A stretch of 64,000 bases of DNA from Geranomyces variabilis (lineage: Eukaryota > Chytridiomycota > Chytridiomycetes > Spizellomycetales > Powellomycetaceae). The DNA is taken from assembly GCA_027603065.1 (NCBI GenBank), contig JADGJP010000011.1, positions 549,457 through 613,456 of the forward strand, in the 5' to 3' direction. Each line of letters starts with the position of its first letter. Position 1 is the first letter of the stretch. The notes beneath the pieces were generated by a model, which did no database searches, had not been told where the DNA came from, and saw only the letters and a list, made by a program, of their open reading frames with translations. This document shows positions 22,889 to 33,441 of the stretch, in pieces. The translations under genes and the position numbers were made by a program.

Positions 22889-24617
22889 TCAACTGCTAAG
22901 CAAAGACGACATATCGTCGCGGTTGACCTTCGCATAAGGATAAGACGGTGGAGGCGGAACGTACGGTCTTGCGAGCCCTGATGTGCCGATACACTGCACG
23001 GCGACGACCGGCGGCGGCTGGTCTAGGATCACATACGGGTCGTCCAAGTAATGCGCCGCAGAGTCGATGAACGGCCGCATGACTACACTGCCGCGCCGGC
23101 GAACAGCGTCCCCGCCCGCAGGAGGCGAGCTCGCCAACGCGGCGGCCGCCGCCTGGCGATTTGCAGCAGGATTCAGATTTGCTGCAGACCGCCGAGAAGA
23201 CGACGATGCTGACGATGAGCCGTTGGAAAGATCAGAGCCGGAATTAGTGCGTGTCGCGCGGCGCGTGCTAACTTTGTTGACGACTGGGACGGTGTTTACG
23301 TATGCGATGGGAGAGACCAGTTGCGGCGGCGGTGGAGATCGGGATTGTCGCTTGCGAAGCGCACCGGCCGCGCGAGCAAGCGCACCGTGCGACTCGCGGC
23401 GCGCCAACGCTTGACGGGCTTGTGTCTCAATGTCAATGTCATGCTTGGGTTGTTCTTTGGCAGGCTGCGGTAGTGGTGCGTGAACGGGGGCAATGTATTC
23501 TGCCGCCGCACGGCCGTCGTCAATCATCTGCTGGATCATTGCGCACGATCGCGAGTAGCTTATGCTTCCCGAGCTTGTTTCTTCTTCGACGCCTTCGGAT
23601 TCGATCGAAGAGGAAATAATGATGGCATCGACGTGCTGGTCAGCTGGACTCTTGTGCCAGTTTTCCCGAGGTGCAGTGAGCTCAGCAGATAGACGTGCCG
23701 TTTCCGAAGCAGAATTCGCCGCAGCGCGCACACTGTTAAAAAGGCAAAACACCTAAGTCAGACTCGACCATGCGCAAGAAACAACAAAATAAGCGATGAT
23801 TCGTCTGAGCTTGCCTTTCCATTTCCTTCCGCATTGCTTCCAGGTCGATAGACTGCTGACGAATTGTATTTTCGAGACTGGAATTGACGGCCAGGAGCGA
23901 CGAATTGGAAATTTCCAAGTCCATAATCTTTCGCAAAGCTTTGTCATTTGCTTGAATCTCCATTGCAACGGGATCGATCATAGGGCTGCGGTTTCGGCAA
24001 TTTTTGCAGGACACTGCCTCGGCGGCAGGCGCCGCTACGCTGACAGACGCTCGAACCTTGGTGGTACCCGCCGGCATCCGTGGACCTTCAGTTCCAGGAA
24101 GCTTTACTTTGATTGCAGTTGGAGTCTTTTTCGGTGCCATGGTGGTTCGCACGGCGGTGGGACGAGGCGAGTCGACTGTCGGGGCCGCGAGTGGGCGTTG
24201 ATGAGATCGGGATCCGCTCGAGCGGGAGGAAGAGTTTGAAAAGCTGTCATCAGATGTTCGAGAGCTCGATGAGATGGGAGATCGATAATTCGCGACAGGG
24301 TCGTCTTCGAGAGTCGGGCTTGGAGTGAGCCGGGTAGGCGTGGCTCGAATAGTAACCGGAGCGGTACTTCGTCGGGCGGGAGTCGCAGATGACGGCGTGA
24401 CTCCGATTTTTTGAGCAGTCTTGTTCACCAAGATTCTGACGGTGCTCTTTTGATCAATAATGGGCTTCTTTGGGGAAGCCGCGGCAGCTATAAAATTCTG
24501 CGTTGTTGCGTTTGCCAGGCGTCGGGTTGCGGTCGCTGCGGTCGATGGACGGGATTTTTGTGCAGCGGTTGCTGGGCGGGCGGAATTCAGTGTCAGATCG
24601 GCTCGTTTGTTATGCAT
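22889..24617 (-). CDS. Ser/Pro-rich coiled-coil protein of unknown function
   Basis: Two exons (24617-23815, 23732-22889) join in frame to 548 residues. The intron is apparently GC-AG (donor AG|GCAAGC, 82 nt). Residues 1-200 are basic and Ser/Thr/Pro/Ala-rich. A central segment (SCKNCRNRSPMIDPVAMEI) is followed by a short coiled coil with LEISNSSLLAVNSSLENTIR, which continues across the intron as MESVRAAANSASETARLSAE. The rest is low-complexity and Ser-rich, with a C-terminal patch PPPPSYPYAKVNRDDMSSLL. The first in-frame ATG (MHNKRADLTLNSARP) is used. Open sequence continues upstream to about 24749, so an upstream exon is possible. The dense Ser and Arg content would fit a phosphorylated scaffold, but I recognise no family. 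Confidence 0.65.
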
Positions 24618-25361
24618 TAGGTTGAGAGTCGGGGTCGGGAAGACGGAAACGCGATTTCCTTGAGAAGGCCCGACAGGGAACGACTGCAATCGTTTTAGAT
24701 TAGGGAAATATGTGGCGGTAAAAGGAAGTCTAGGATGTATGGTATCCAAGGTGTAGTGGCGGATAGAGAGACAGAGAGGAAATCGGTGGGGAAGGCGGTC
24801 ACAAAGAGTTCGGTCTTTAGCGTTGCCGTCAAACGAAAGCGGAGTCGGAGTAAGTTCACGCTTTGGTCAGCAATATTAACAGCGGAGCGGACGAGGAGAC
24901 GGCGGCATAGATCCCAACTTTGAGCCAAGCATAGTCATATTGACGACGCCCGAAGAGCAGGACACTCTGCACAGAGGTGTAACGTATCGAGGGAGAACGT
25001 GCGTTTTGGCGAAGGGGGGTGGTCGTCCTAATACAGCTTCCTATGCGAGGTTGAAGAGACCCAGAGCAAAGAAGCAAATTTTGGCGGACCGGTCGACCGA
25101 AGAAGGGTCTGGGGGGATTAGCAGGTAGTTTGTTAAAAGTTAAGCTTAATGTTGCAGCCGGGGGAAAACGACGGGGGGTTCAAAGGTCAGGCAGGCAGTT
25201 GGCCGGCGGCGCACAGCACTGCGACTGCGCCACCTGTGTCACCCAAAAAGTGCTCAAAATTTGCGCACAAATTCAGATTCATATTTGGATGTACTATACA
25301 CGGGGAGGGCAGACCTACAGTATATTATAAGCGCCATGGTATGATTACGCGGGTGCTGTGT
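24618..25361. other. Intergenic, coiled-coil gene / metacaspase
   Basis: 744 bp between the start of one minus-strand gene and the stop of the next. The part near 24618-24930 may contain a 5' UTR or a small upstream exon (a TTGCAG acceptor-like site is near 24690). The remainder, rich in G runs (25015-25180), shows nothing I can support. Confidence 0.4.
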
Positions 25362-27129
25362 CTACAAGTTGAAGGGTGTGTGCAGGTCCATCACGCGCGC
25401 GCACGAAATTGTCGGCACTTGCTTGAAGTCCTCCGCCAGGACCGTTCGCACCTGGTGCAGCAGCGCCGAGTACGTAGTGTTCTTGTTTGCGGTAAGCGCC
25501 TTGATGAGGGCAGTAGAGAGCGCACCGCCGCTCTCTTGCGTAGTAGCGTCCTTGGTCTCTTGACTAAACTGCGAGTCGCGGCAGCCAGAAATCATGATGA
25601 TGTCGGCAAGGCCAGTCTTGTGGTCGCGCGTTTTCTGCATCCACTGACGGTCGTGCAGCCGGCTGTTGACAGTGACGATGCGGTGTGCCATGTCTGCTTC
25701 GGCCTCCGCGAGCGCCTGTCCAATTCGTTGGAAGCCAGCCTCGAGAGCCTCCTTTTCCTCGGCAGTCATCGCCGTGTCGCGTTGCTTAATGGGCATCCAC
25801 TGGGTGTAAAGAGCGACAACCGCAGTGAACGGAGAGTGGAAGCCCGTGCACAGCATATCGCGGATCTCGGATTCGAAGTCCGGCTCCTGAAGGGTGCCGT
25901 TGGCGTTGTAAACAAACGGGCAGTCCAAGACGGACCCACTGTGGCAGCTGTCGGCCAGGAAAATGAGGGTCGACCGCGGTGGAAGCCTCTTGACAAACAG
26001 GTTGTGAAGGTCGTCGTCTGTCAGGACGTCGCCGTCCGTGGTGCAGATCGCTTCGTCGTACCCGTCAAGCTCGTCGCTGTCTTCTGCGTTCTTGCCGTCT
26101 TGAATTTGTGTTCCATGACCGCTAAAGTAGAAGCAGAACGTGTCTCCGGGCTGTGCGCCCTCGACAAGCCAGTTTGAAGCTTTCAAAATCTCGAGGCGGG
26201 TGGGCAGCGCATCGGTTTCACCAACATCAACCAGAAGCTATCCGGATGTAGAGAGGAAAAAGTAATTTAGCACTCGGTTGCTTTCCACGCCATGCGTTAA
26301 CAGCCAGAAGAAACATATACCTTGATGTTTTCGCGCTTGTAGCCATATGATGCCTGGATAAAGTTGAGCATCCTGCGGGCGTCGGGCACGCATCCGTTCA
26401 GGTCGTTTCCGCTGTTAGGGTAGTTGCAACCGATAATCACAGCTTTGCGCGCGCCGCTGCCGGGAGCATTGAGAAAACCGTAGTTTACGCCTTCGTATCT
26501 CTTCTTGAGCTCGGCCCAAGACTCTTCAATCTCCTCAGGCACATAAATCTTCTCGGTGACTTCCAAACCGCGGTTGATGATGGCCTGGTCCTCTTCTTGT
26601 TCTTCTTCCTCGGCAGCATCGTCGCCACCGCCTGCCGCTTGCTCTTCGACTTGTTCTTCGACTTCCTCATCGTCTTCGCTCTCGTCTTCGCACTCGTCTT
26701 CGCACTCGTCTTCGCTCTCGTCTTCGCTCTCGTCTTCGCTCTCCTCGACGGGCTCGAGTTTCTTGAACAACTTGAACGGAACGCTGCCAACCTTGCCGGT
26801 ACGCAAGCTGTAGGCTGCGATCCAGCCGTCATCAAAAAGTGCCTCGGCAAGCACCTGTTTCAACCGCCCCGAAAATTTAGTAAAGAGTTGCTCCCTCCCG
26901 AGGCGCTAAACACGCGAACTCTTACATGGTCGCCCTTGCGAACAGCGAGGTCCTTTTTGCTCTCTGTTGAGTGTCCTTGGGTGGCGTAAAAGTTTGCGGC
27001 GGCGGCGATAGATTCGTCGTCGGTTTTCTGCATCCGTTTGCTCAGCGCCAAAAGCACCTTGGTTTGTGCGTAATTGCGTGGCCCGTTAACGCGCTTAAGT
27101 TTGATGTCTTGGGGCTTCGATTCAACCAT
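25362..27129 (-). CDS. Metacaspase with N-terminal SH3-like domain
   Basis: Three exons (27129-26926, 26854-26321, 26237-25362) join in frame to 537 residues. Residues about 48-108 look like an SH3 domain: NFYAT, KKDLAVRKGDHV, DDGWIAAYSLRTGKVGSVPF, KLFKKL. The first intron falls inside it, after KGDH. A strongly acidic linker of repeated EDES/EDEC units (about 112-165) follows. The caspase-like p20 part begins ARKAVIIGCNYPNSGNDLNG. The catalytic His is in CFYFSGHGTQ (about residue 285) and the Cys in FLADSCHSGS (about 342). The C-terminal p10-like part contains DIIMISGCRDSQFS. Type I metacaspases are Ca2+-dependent Arg/Lys-specific proteases involved in stress and proteostasis. An SH3-like prodomain in place of the usual Pro/Gln-rich or zinc-finger prodomain is unusual to my knowledge. 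Confidence 0.92.
26672..26752. repeat. 12-bp coding repeat for the acidic linker
   Basis: Tandem TCGTCTTCGCTC-type units on the plus strand, coding Glu-Asp-Glu-Ser/Cys repeats in the metacaspase linker on the minus strand. The units are near-identical, so slippage could change linker length in steps of four residues. Confidence 0.85.
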
Positions 27130-27880
27130 TGTTGATGTGGGGTATATTAAATGGAGAGATGCGAGGAATGCTGATGATGGCAAACAGGAGTGGGAGGCAG
27201 ACCACCCCGGCTCTTTATACTTCGACGCTGGACTGGGCAGCGACAGTTTCTTTTGCGGCCGCATGGATCATGGCGACGGTCGTGGACGGTGCTGACTGGC
27301 CGCCAGGACCAGGCCGCTCAGCAAGGGGAATGTTCCGAAGCCCTTATTTGGCCAGCAACCTCGGGCGGCAACGATTGCGTCTGCTTGGGTGTCCTGGCAC
27401 CGAGCTGGCACTGGCAGTTGTGCTCTGCTCAGTCAGTCGGCAGGCGCTGGGGATGTGTTGCTCAGCCATACGAGCGCGTGTAGCGCGGGTCGTGCGGCTT
27501 TGACTTCTTGGTCGGAGTTTGCTGTCGAAAAATAAGAGAATATCTACTGCTCACCACATCACAAACTCCTTTTAAGCTTCTACTCGTTTCATTCGCCACG
27601 GAAAATAGCTCCATTTATATCGGGCGAGCAGGATTTGCATTATCCACGTTTACGTCAGCGGCCCCGCCCCAAACACCCATATTAACGTTTGTTGCGGGCG
27701 CCCTCCGATGGTCCTTTTTGGGCTTATCCCCGCGTCTCCCGGAGGGGTGTATACGACCGCAGATAGACACCCGGCGCTACTGCGTCGCGAAATCTTTGAA
27801 GAGCAATACGCAAAACACACCGGCCTTTCCCTGCCTGCCTTTCGGACTTTTGCTGCCACCCACGCAAGCCTGTCAGTCTC
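27130..27880. other. Divergent intergenic region metacaspase / rhomboid
   Basis: 751 bp between divergent starts. ORFs on both strands are GC-driven and show no domain, and I see no splice model linking them. Probably promoters and 5' UTRs. Confidence 0.45.
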
Positions 27881-29402
27881 ATGGGGCAAAAAAAGAAATC
27901 CAAAGGTTCGTTCGTGCAAAGCCTAACCATTATTTTCTGCAAATTACGCACGCTAAAAAGCAAGTAATGCTGTACTCCCACCAGGAGCCGGAGCACCAGA
28001 CCCATCAGCGCCGCGTGGCACCGAAAAGCTCGACTTGACCGACTATGTCTTTTACCCAGATCCGCTTTCGCACGAGGAATTGCGCGGCGGCGCGCCACGA
28101 AAAAAAAGTTATGGCAGCGCCGAATCCATGTCTGACGACTCTTCGTCAAAGCGCACATCCGGAATCAGTATACCACGAAATTCATCTCCAACCGCTCCGC
28201 TGGTCACCATGTCCAACAAGAGGACCAGCAGTGAATACGCAGCCATGATTGAGGGAGGCGGGGCAAGGGGATCGGGTCTCACGGGGGGCGAAGTACATAT
28301 CCGCTCCCAACCGTCATATTACACCCGAATGGCACTGGAGGAGGCCGAGGCAAACGAAAAGCTCACGCCGTCTCTGCACAACCCGAAAATTCGAATCCAA
28401 CTTGCGACCATGAAGCACCACCGCCCATATTTTCTGGGAATCTTGACGCTTATCCAAGTGGCGGGCCTCATTGCATCGTGCGTCATCAATTACCAGACAA
28501 CCGGCAAACCCATTATGCTGAATCCGTTAAACTACATGATCGGCCCATCTTCCGGTGTGCTCATCACGCTAGGCGCTCGCTTTGTCCCATGCATGCGATC
28601 GGGTACCACGCTCGCCACCTACCCCGTAATCACCTGTCCGACAGGCATCAAAGGGTCATTAACTCCGGATACGCTGTGCACATTGTCTGATATTTGCGGG
28701 TTTGGTGGCGTCGAAAACTCCGACCCGCATCAATGGTTTCGGTTTTTTACGGCAATTGGGCTCCACGGAGGGCTTCTTCACTTATTGTTCAATCTAAGCT
28801 TCCAAGTTCGCACCGGTTTCCAAATGGAGAAGGATTTTGGCTGGTGGCGGATCGCAGCAATTTACCTCATCAGCGGCGTTGGCGGGTTCGTCTTTGGCGC
28901 TAATTTCAACCCAAATACGCCAAGTGTAGGGTGCTCTGGAGCCTTATACGGTACGAATGTTTGGGCTGCTGCTGCACGTTCGCCTTGCACTCACCAACGT
29001 CACTGCATGCTCCTTTTAGGTCTCATGGCGTGCCTTCTCCTCGACTTGATACAAAACTGGCGGCTCATCAGCAAACCGTGGCTTGAGCTATTCAAAATGG
29101 GCATCCAAATAGTGATCTCACTCATGATCGGGATGCTCCCTTACATTGACAACTTTGCTCATATCGGAGGTTTCTTTTGCGGCATTCTTTCCGGCCTGGT
29201 CTTCATGCCGACGATTCACTTCGGTCACTGGGACAAGTGGCGGAAGCGAATTCTCATGTTTGTGGCGCTGCCGGGCCTGACGGTAATCATGGTCTTCCTC
29301 TTTAAGGGATTCTACGGGACGGCCCCAGAGTGCACATGGTGCAAGTACCTCAACTGCATCCCTGGCATGCCTTGGTGTGACGACAAAAACTCTCTTCAAT
29401 AA
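27881..29402 (+). CDS. Rhomboid intramembrane serine protease
   Basis: Three exons (27881-27905, 27985-28950, 29020-29402) join in frame to 457 residues. The tiny first exon codes MGQKKKSK and restores an ATG to a frame that otherwise lacks one; its donor (GTTCGT) is weak, so the start is tentative. The cytosolic N-terminus is Ser-rich. Membrane segments begin at FLGILTLIQVAGLIASCVI. The loop HQWFRFFTAIGLHGGLLHLL, the catalytic Ser in GCSGALYG (about 325) and the catalytic His in NFAHIGGFFCG (about 377) are all present, so it should be active. Topology and the long Cys-containing loop before the HxxxN region match eukaryotic secretase-type rhomboids. The second intron is 69 nt and free of stops in frame. 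Confidence 0.92.
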
Positions 29403-29545
29403 ATATTCGCATCAGGCTCGATTTTCTCGATATTTTAACCGCTTGTCAAACTTAGGAGCAGCGAGCAGAAAACTAACAGTCTAATCCATAAATACAAAGC
29501 ACTTGTGGACCCAAAAAGAAAAAGAAGAGCTATACGCCTATCCTA

Positions 29546-30858
29546 TCAGCCGACATGTGAAGGGTCCTCGTCATCGTCATCGGCAGCAGAAGGGAGCAGT
29601 TCAAAGCTCTGCGCGCTACGGCTAACCCGGGCTGAGGCGATTCCAACGGGCAGCCCCTTCTTTGCCTTGGCCACGGAGAAGCCAATTACTCCGGCAACCA
29701 CAATGAGTGTAGCTACTCCTTTTGCGGCCGTGAAACACTGCACAGCGTCCTGTTTGCAAAATAAAAGGTGCGAGAGGCCGAAAACAAGGACGGCCCTAAG
29801 GGCTTGCAAGACTCCTGCGCGATGGAAATATGGCGCGGATGGTGAGACCACAATGTGCCGGAAAATATAATGCGGAGTAAAGAACTCACCTGTTGCAACC
29901 GCGCCAGTGCTCTCCAAGAGCTGAAAATATGTCACATTGTGCCCAAGCGAAGAAGCTATTAAGGCCAAGTACATTCCAATGACCCCTGGTTCCGACAACG
30001 GCATGGTTCGCAGCGTTGGAATCGATACAAGCACGATCACCGCCAGCGTTAGAAGCGTGCTGTAGAAGCCAACCCAGAAACACTGCGCGCGGGGTGTCAT
30101 TCGTGAGTTCGTTCCCGACAGAAGATAGTCGTTTATTGTATCTGAGGAAGGCGAGGATATGATTAGACTGCGGCACACGTGCGCCACGCGACGCTCTGCA
30201 ATGAAAAAGTCTTACAGACGCCGGCGTAAATGCATGTTCCAAAGAGCGTAATTCCAAAGCCAAACAGAATGTTGTGCTCGGATCCGGCGCTCGGCAGCGG
30301 CGAACTGCCAAGAGCCGTGACTGACATCCCAATCATAATGATGCCGACGCATATCCATCCCATTGGCGTTAGGTTCCTCCCAAGAAACGCGTACGAAAAA
30401 ATGGCGGTGATTCCGACAATTGACGCGTAGATGACTTGATATAGCCCGGATCCGACAATGAAGCTGCCAGCCGTCAAGACCAGGTTTCCACCGACGTCCA
30501 TCACGGCGATTAGCGCAGCCCGCTTCTTTGGTCCTTTGGATTCAGCCAATATTGTGGGCGACCGCGGTCGATTGAGTTTAGAAGGGTCTGGCAGAACATA
30601 CACCGCCGACATGCCGAGATACGTAACAAGAATCGTCAACATCGAGCGGGCATCTAGGACAGGAGGTATTGCTTAGGAGTGTGCACGGCTTTTGCTTGTC
30701 AAGCTCGGCGATCGCTGCAATCTTCTCTTACCAGCTGCGCCTTGGTAATGCAGCCATTGTTGCCCCAACGTCGAGAAGAGGCCCGTGACAAGAAAAACGG
30801 CTTGATTGTAGAGAACCGTCGATTGGACGCTTGGAGGGATCAACAGCGGCGGGAGCAT
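29546..30858 (-). CDS. SLC35F/EamA-type membrane transporter
   Basis: Four exons (30858-30732, 30653-30216, 30141-29890, 29814-29546) join in frame to 361 residues. It is a multi-pass drug/metabolite-transporter-like protein. The first exon ends QQWLHYQGAAD across the junction, followed by RSMLTILVTYLGM, a pairing common in SLC35F-like proteins. Later helices include AALIAVMDVGGNLVLTAGS, SGLYQVIYASIVGITAIFSY, MGWICVGIIMIGMSVTALGS and VFGLSHLLFCKQD. The tail is acidic (DDDDEDPSHVG) and cytosolic. Substrate unknown. The last intron is 75 nt with no in-frame stop. It diverges from the MFS gene with 245 bp between starts. Confidence 0.85.
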
Positions 30859-31103
30859 TGCTGAAGGGGTAACCTTCAGCGCAAGCCTGCGCGAGGCCGC
30901 AAGCCGCCCAGAACGCGTCAGTCACAACTTTGACCGCCAGCATTTCTTTCCCATTGCATTTGCTTGATGCTATTTCGAGTAACTTTGGCAGAACAATATG
31001 ACTAGGGAAGCCGGTCTGCTTAGCAAGGCGGACTGCCGCTACATAAAAATTGTCCACATTCATCCAAGTGCGACTCACTTCGCCGCCGCTAAGACAAAAG
31101 ACG

Positions 31104-33076
31104 ATGCCAGATTATGACATCCAGGAACTGGAGCTTGTCCGCAGGCTAGACGCCCGGCTGTGTCCAGTGTTAGCTGTAGTCTTTTTCGCTTTTGTAGTGG
31201 TGAGGTGGTTCTTGACGACTCGTTGTACACTGAGTGGTCTTGTATGTGTATGCTTAAACATTTCGTTATAGGACCGCGGAACAGTCTTTGCAGCCCGCAT
31301 AACCCATCACACCACACATGCTGGCGCACAGCTGGACTTGGGCGCCTCAGATGCAGCGTTCGTCCTTGCATTAGTCGCATATGGCATTGCATCAATCATC
31401 TGCGTCTTTCCATCGACGTTTGGGCTTCGAAAATACGGGCCAGCGCGGTGGATTGGTGCGATGGCCGTCGGGTCTGGCTTTGTCACTGCCTGCACTGCAG
31501 CGTCCAAGAATTTTGCTGGATGGGTGGTGTCAAAAGTGGTGCTGGGAGCGCTGCAGGCTGGGTGAGGACCTCATATTGTTATTTTGCTTGTGCGCATTCT
31601 AACCGGACCTATCACTGGGAGGCTGCATCATATTTCTTCTCGCTAAAGCGTGCATTTGTGGCCTCAGGTTCTTTCCCGGCGTGATGCTCTACATTTTGTC
31701 ATTCTACACCCGGGAAGAGTGGGCGACCCGCATGTCGTGGATTGTAAGCTCGGCGACTATGGGCGTGTCGTTTCTCGGTGTATTTGCCGATTGGGGAGCG
31801 CAGTTTGATGGAATGCACGGACTGGACACCTGGCGTTGGTAAGATGATACTTCAGGCAACCGGTGAAGAGTTGTGCAGTTCCTCAATCTGAAACTATGTT
31901 AGGATGTACGTCTGCAATGGGGTTTTGAGCATGGCAGCCGGCACCGCCGCCTTTGTGTTTCTTCCAAATTGGCCAGAAACAACCGCGTTTCTCACACCAG
32001 CAGATCGGGTTTTAGCCGTGGCCCGCGGACACGACGGATCAGAAGGAGGTGGCGCCGCAGGCCATGAATCGGACGATGAGCCACCAGCGCGCGTTCACCT
32101 CGCCAAACTCAAACCGCCACGGGTGACGTTTGCATCCGGGCAGCTCCTTGAAGCAGTATGCGATGCGCGCAACTGGCTCTTTACGGCAAGCTTTTGCTTC
32201 GTGAGCGTCACGATGGACGTGCTTGTCACGCTAGGGCCACAGGTTGCTGCGACGTCGTTTGGCATCACATCGGCGTTTTTGGCGGCCAACCAGGATGACC
32301 CAGATAAAATTGCAGACGCCATCGAGGACGTGGAGACTGGCACGCGACATGCACGGATCATTGCCGCCGGTCCGTACTTTCTCGGCGGGCTTGCAGCTTT
32401 TATCACGGCGTGGAATTCAGACCGCACAGGAGACCGTGCACTGCACGCGACCATTCCATTACTGGTCTCGTCACTTGGCCTGGCGATGCTCGCGTTTATA
32501 CCCGCATCGGCAGCAGGCGCAGGACCATGGCGGTACTTTCTTGGCCTGCTCCCTGCGACATCAGGCGTCGTCGCTGCATACCCGTGCCTGCTCTCATACG
32601 CGCTCGACAAGGCACAGGGCGACACGGCAAGGGTCGCAGTTGCCGCGCTGACGTTTTCATTCGGGCAGGCATTTTCACCCGCGGTCGCATCGCCCGGTTC
32701 GTTCTTGCTGCTGGATGCGTCATCACCTTCGGTTCATACCGTGGGTGCAGGTGTCTGTGCGTTTGGCACGGCGTTTTCGGCCTTCTGCGTCTTGTTGATT
32801 CGGTGGCTGTACCGGCGGGAAGAGACGCAGATGTGGGGCAAAGGGCCCGGTTTGCGGCGGCTTCTGAATGATGCGGATGAGGGGAAAGCGTGGGATGTGG
32901 AGCTGAGTCAGGCGGATGTGTTCGACAATGATGATGGCAGCAAGAAGAAGAGCGGTGGTGGAATTACGGGCGGTAAAGTGGTCAGGTCCAACCGCAAAGC
33001 CAGTGGATTCTGGCAGCGGGATCAGCAAGACACCGGGGATAGCGATTGGGATTTGCAGGAGTACGCGTCCAGATGA
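31104..33076 (+). CDS. MFS transporter, anion:cation symporter-like
   Basis: Multi-exon gene. The start MPDYDIQELELVRRLDARLC precedes the first helix, as in Dal5/allantoate-permease-type fungal transporters. Conserved parts: DRGTVFAARI in the helix 1 loop, FGLRKYGPARWIGAMAVGSG in the helix 2-3 loop, VVSKVVLGALQAG then FFPGVMLYILSFYTREEWAT in helices 4-5, and the second half from ITAWNSDRTGDRALHATIPL. The cytosolic tail is charged with a Lys/Gly-rich stretch. Substrates in this family are small organic anions such as allantoate, nicotinate or biotin precursors; the actual one cannot be read from sequence. An upstream in-frame ATG at 31050 exists but adds unconserved residues. Confidence 0.88.
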
Positions 33077-33441
33077 TATGGACGTCAGCGAGTGAAAGCA
33101 TATAATACAAATTGGAGAAAGGGTCTACAAGGTCATCTGCTATTATTAGCAACAGAGCAAACTGTGAGGTTCAAATGGAGAGACACGGCCTGCGCGCTGC
33201 CGAGCGCCGAGTTGCGGTAGTGGCCGAGCGTCGTGGGGATCTGACTAGCTAATTCTCTGTCGTCACCGCTAACTACAGCTATCAGGTATTATTGAGTGCG
33301 ACGATGCATCCATCGGTGCGTCCAATCCCTCACTATCTGAAGACTTGGTTGCCGTCGTGGTCGCGACGAACAGCTCTTTGATTAAGAAGGACACCTTTTG
33401 CCAACAGCCCTCATCCACATGTTAACTACCTTTCGCGGTAA
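33077..33441. other. Convergent 3' intergenic region
   Basis: 365 bp between the MFS stop and the FERM gene stop. Only 3' flanks are expected. No coding or structured element was recognised. Confidence 0.5.

Noticed and set aside
25149-26177. 342-codon plus-strand ORF opposite the metacaspase
   Set aside because: It is the antisense of conserved metacaspase exons and has no family content of its own.
26556-26989. Poly-Ser and Phe/Ala/Leu-rich plus-strand ORFs
   Set aside because: They are other-frame readings of the acidic coding repeat of the metacaspase.
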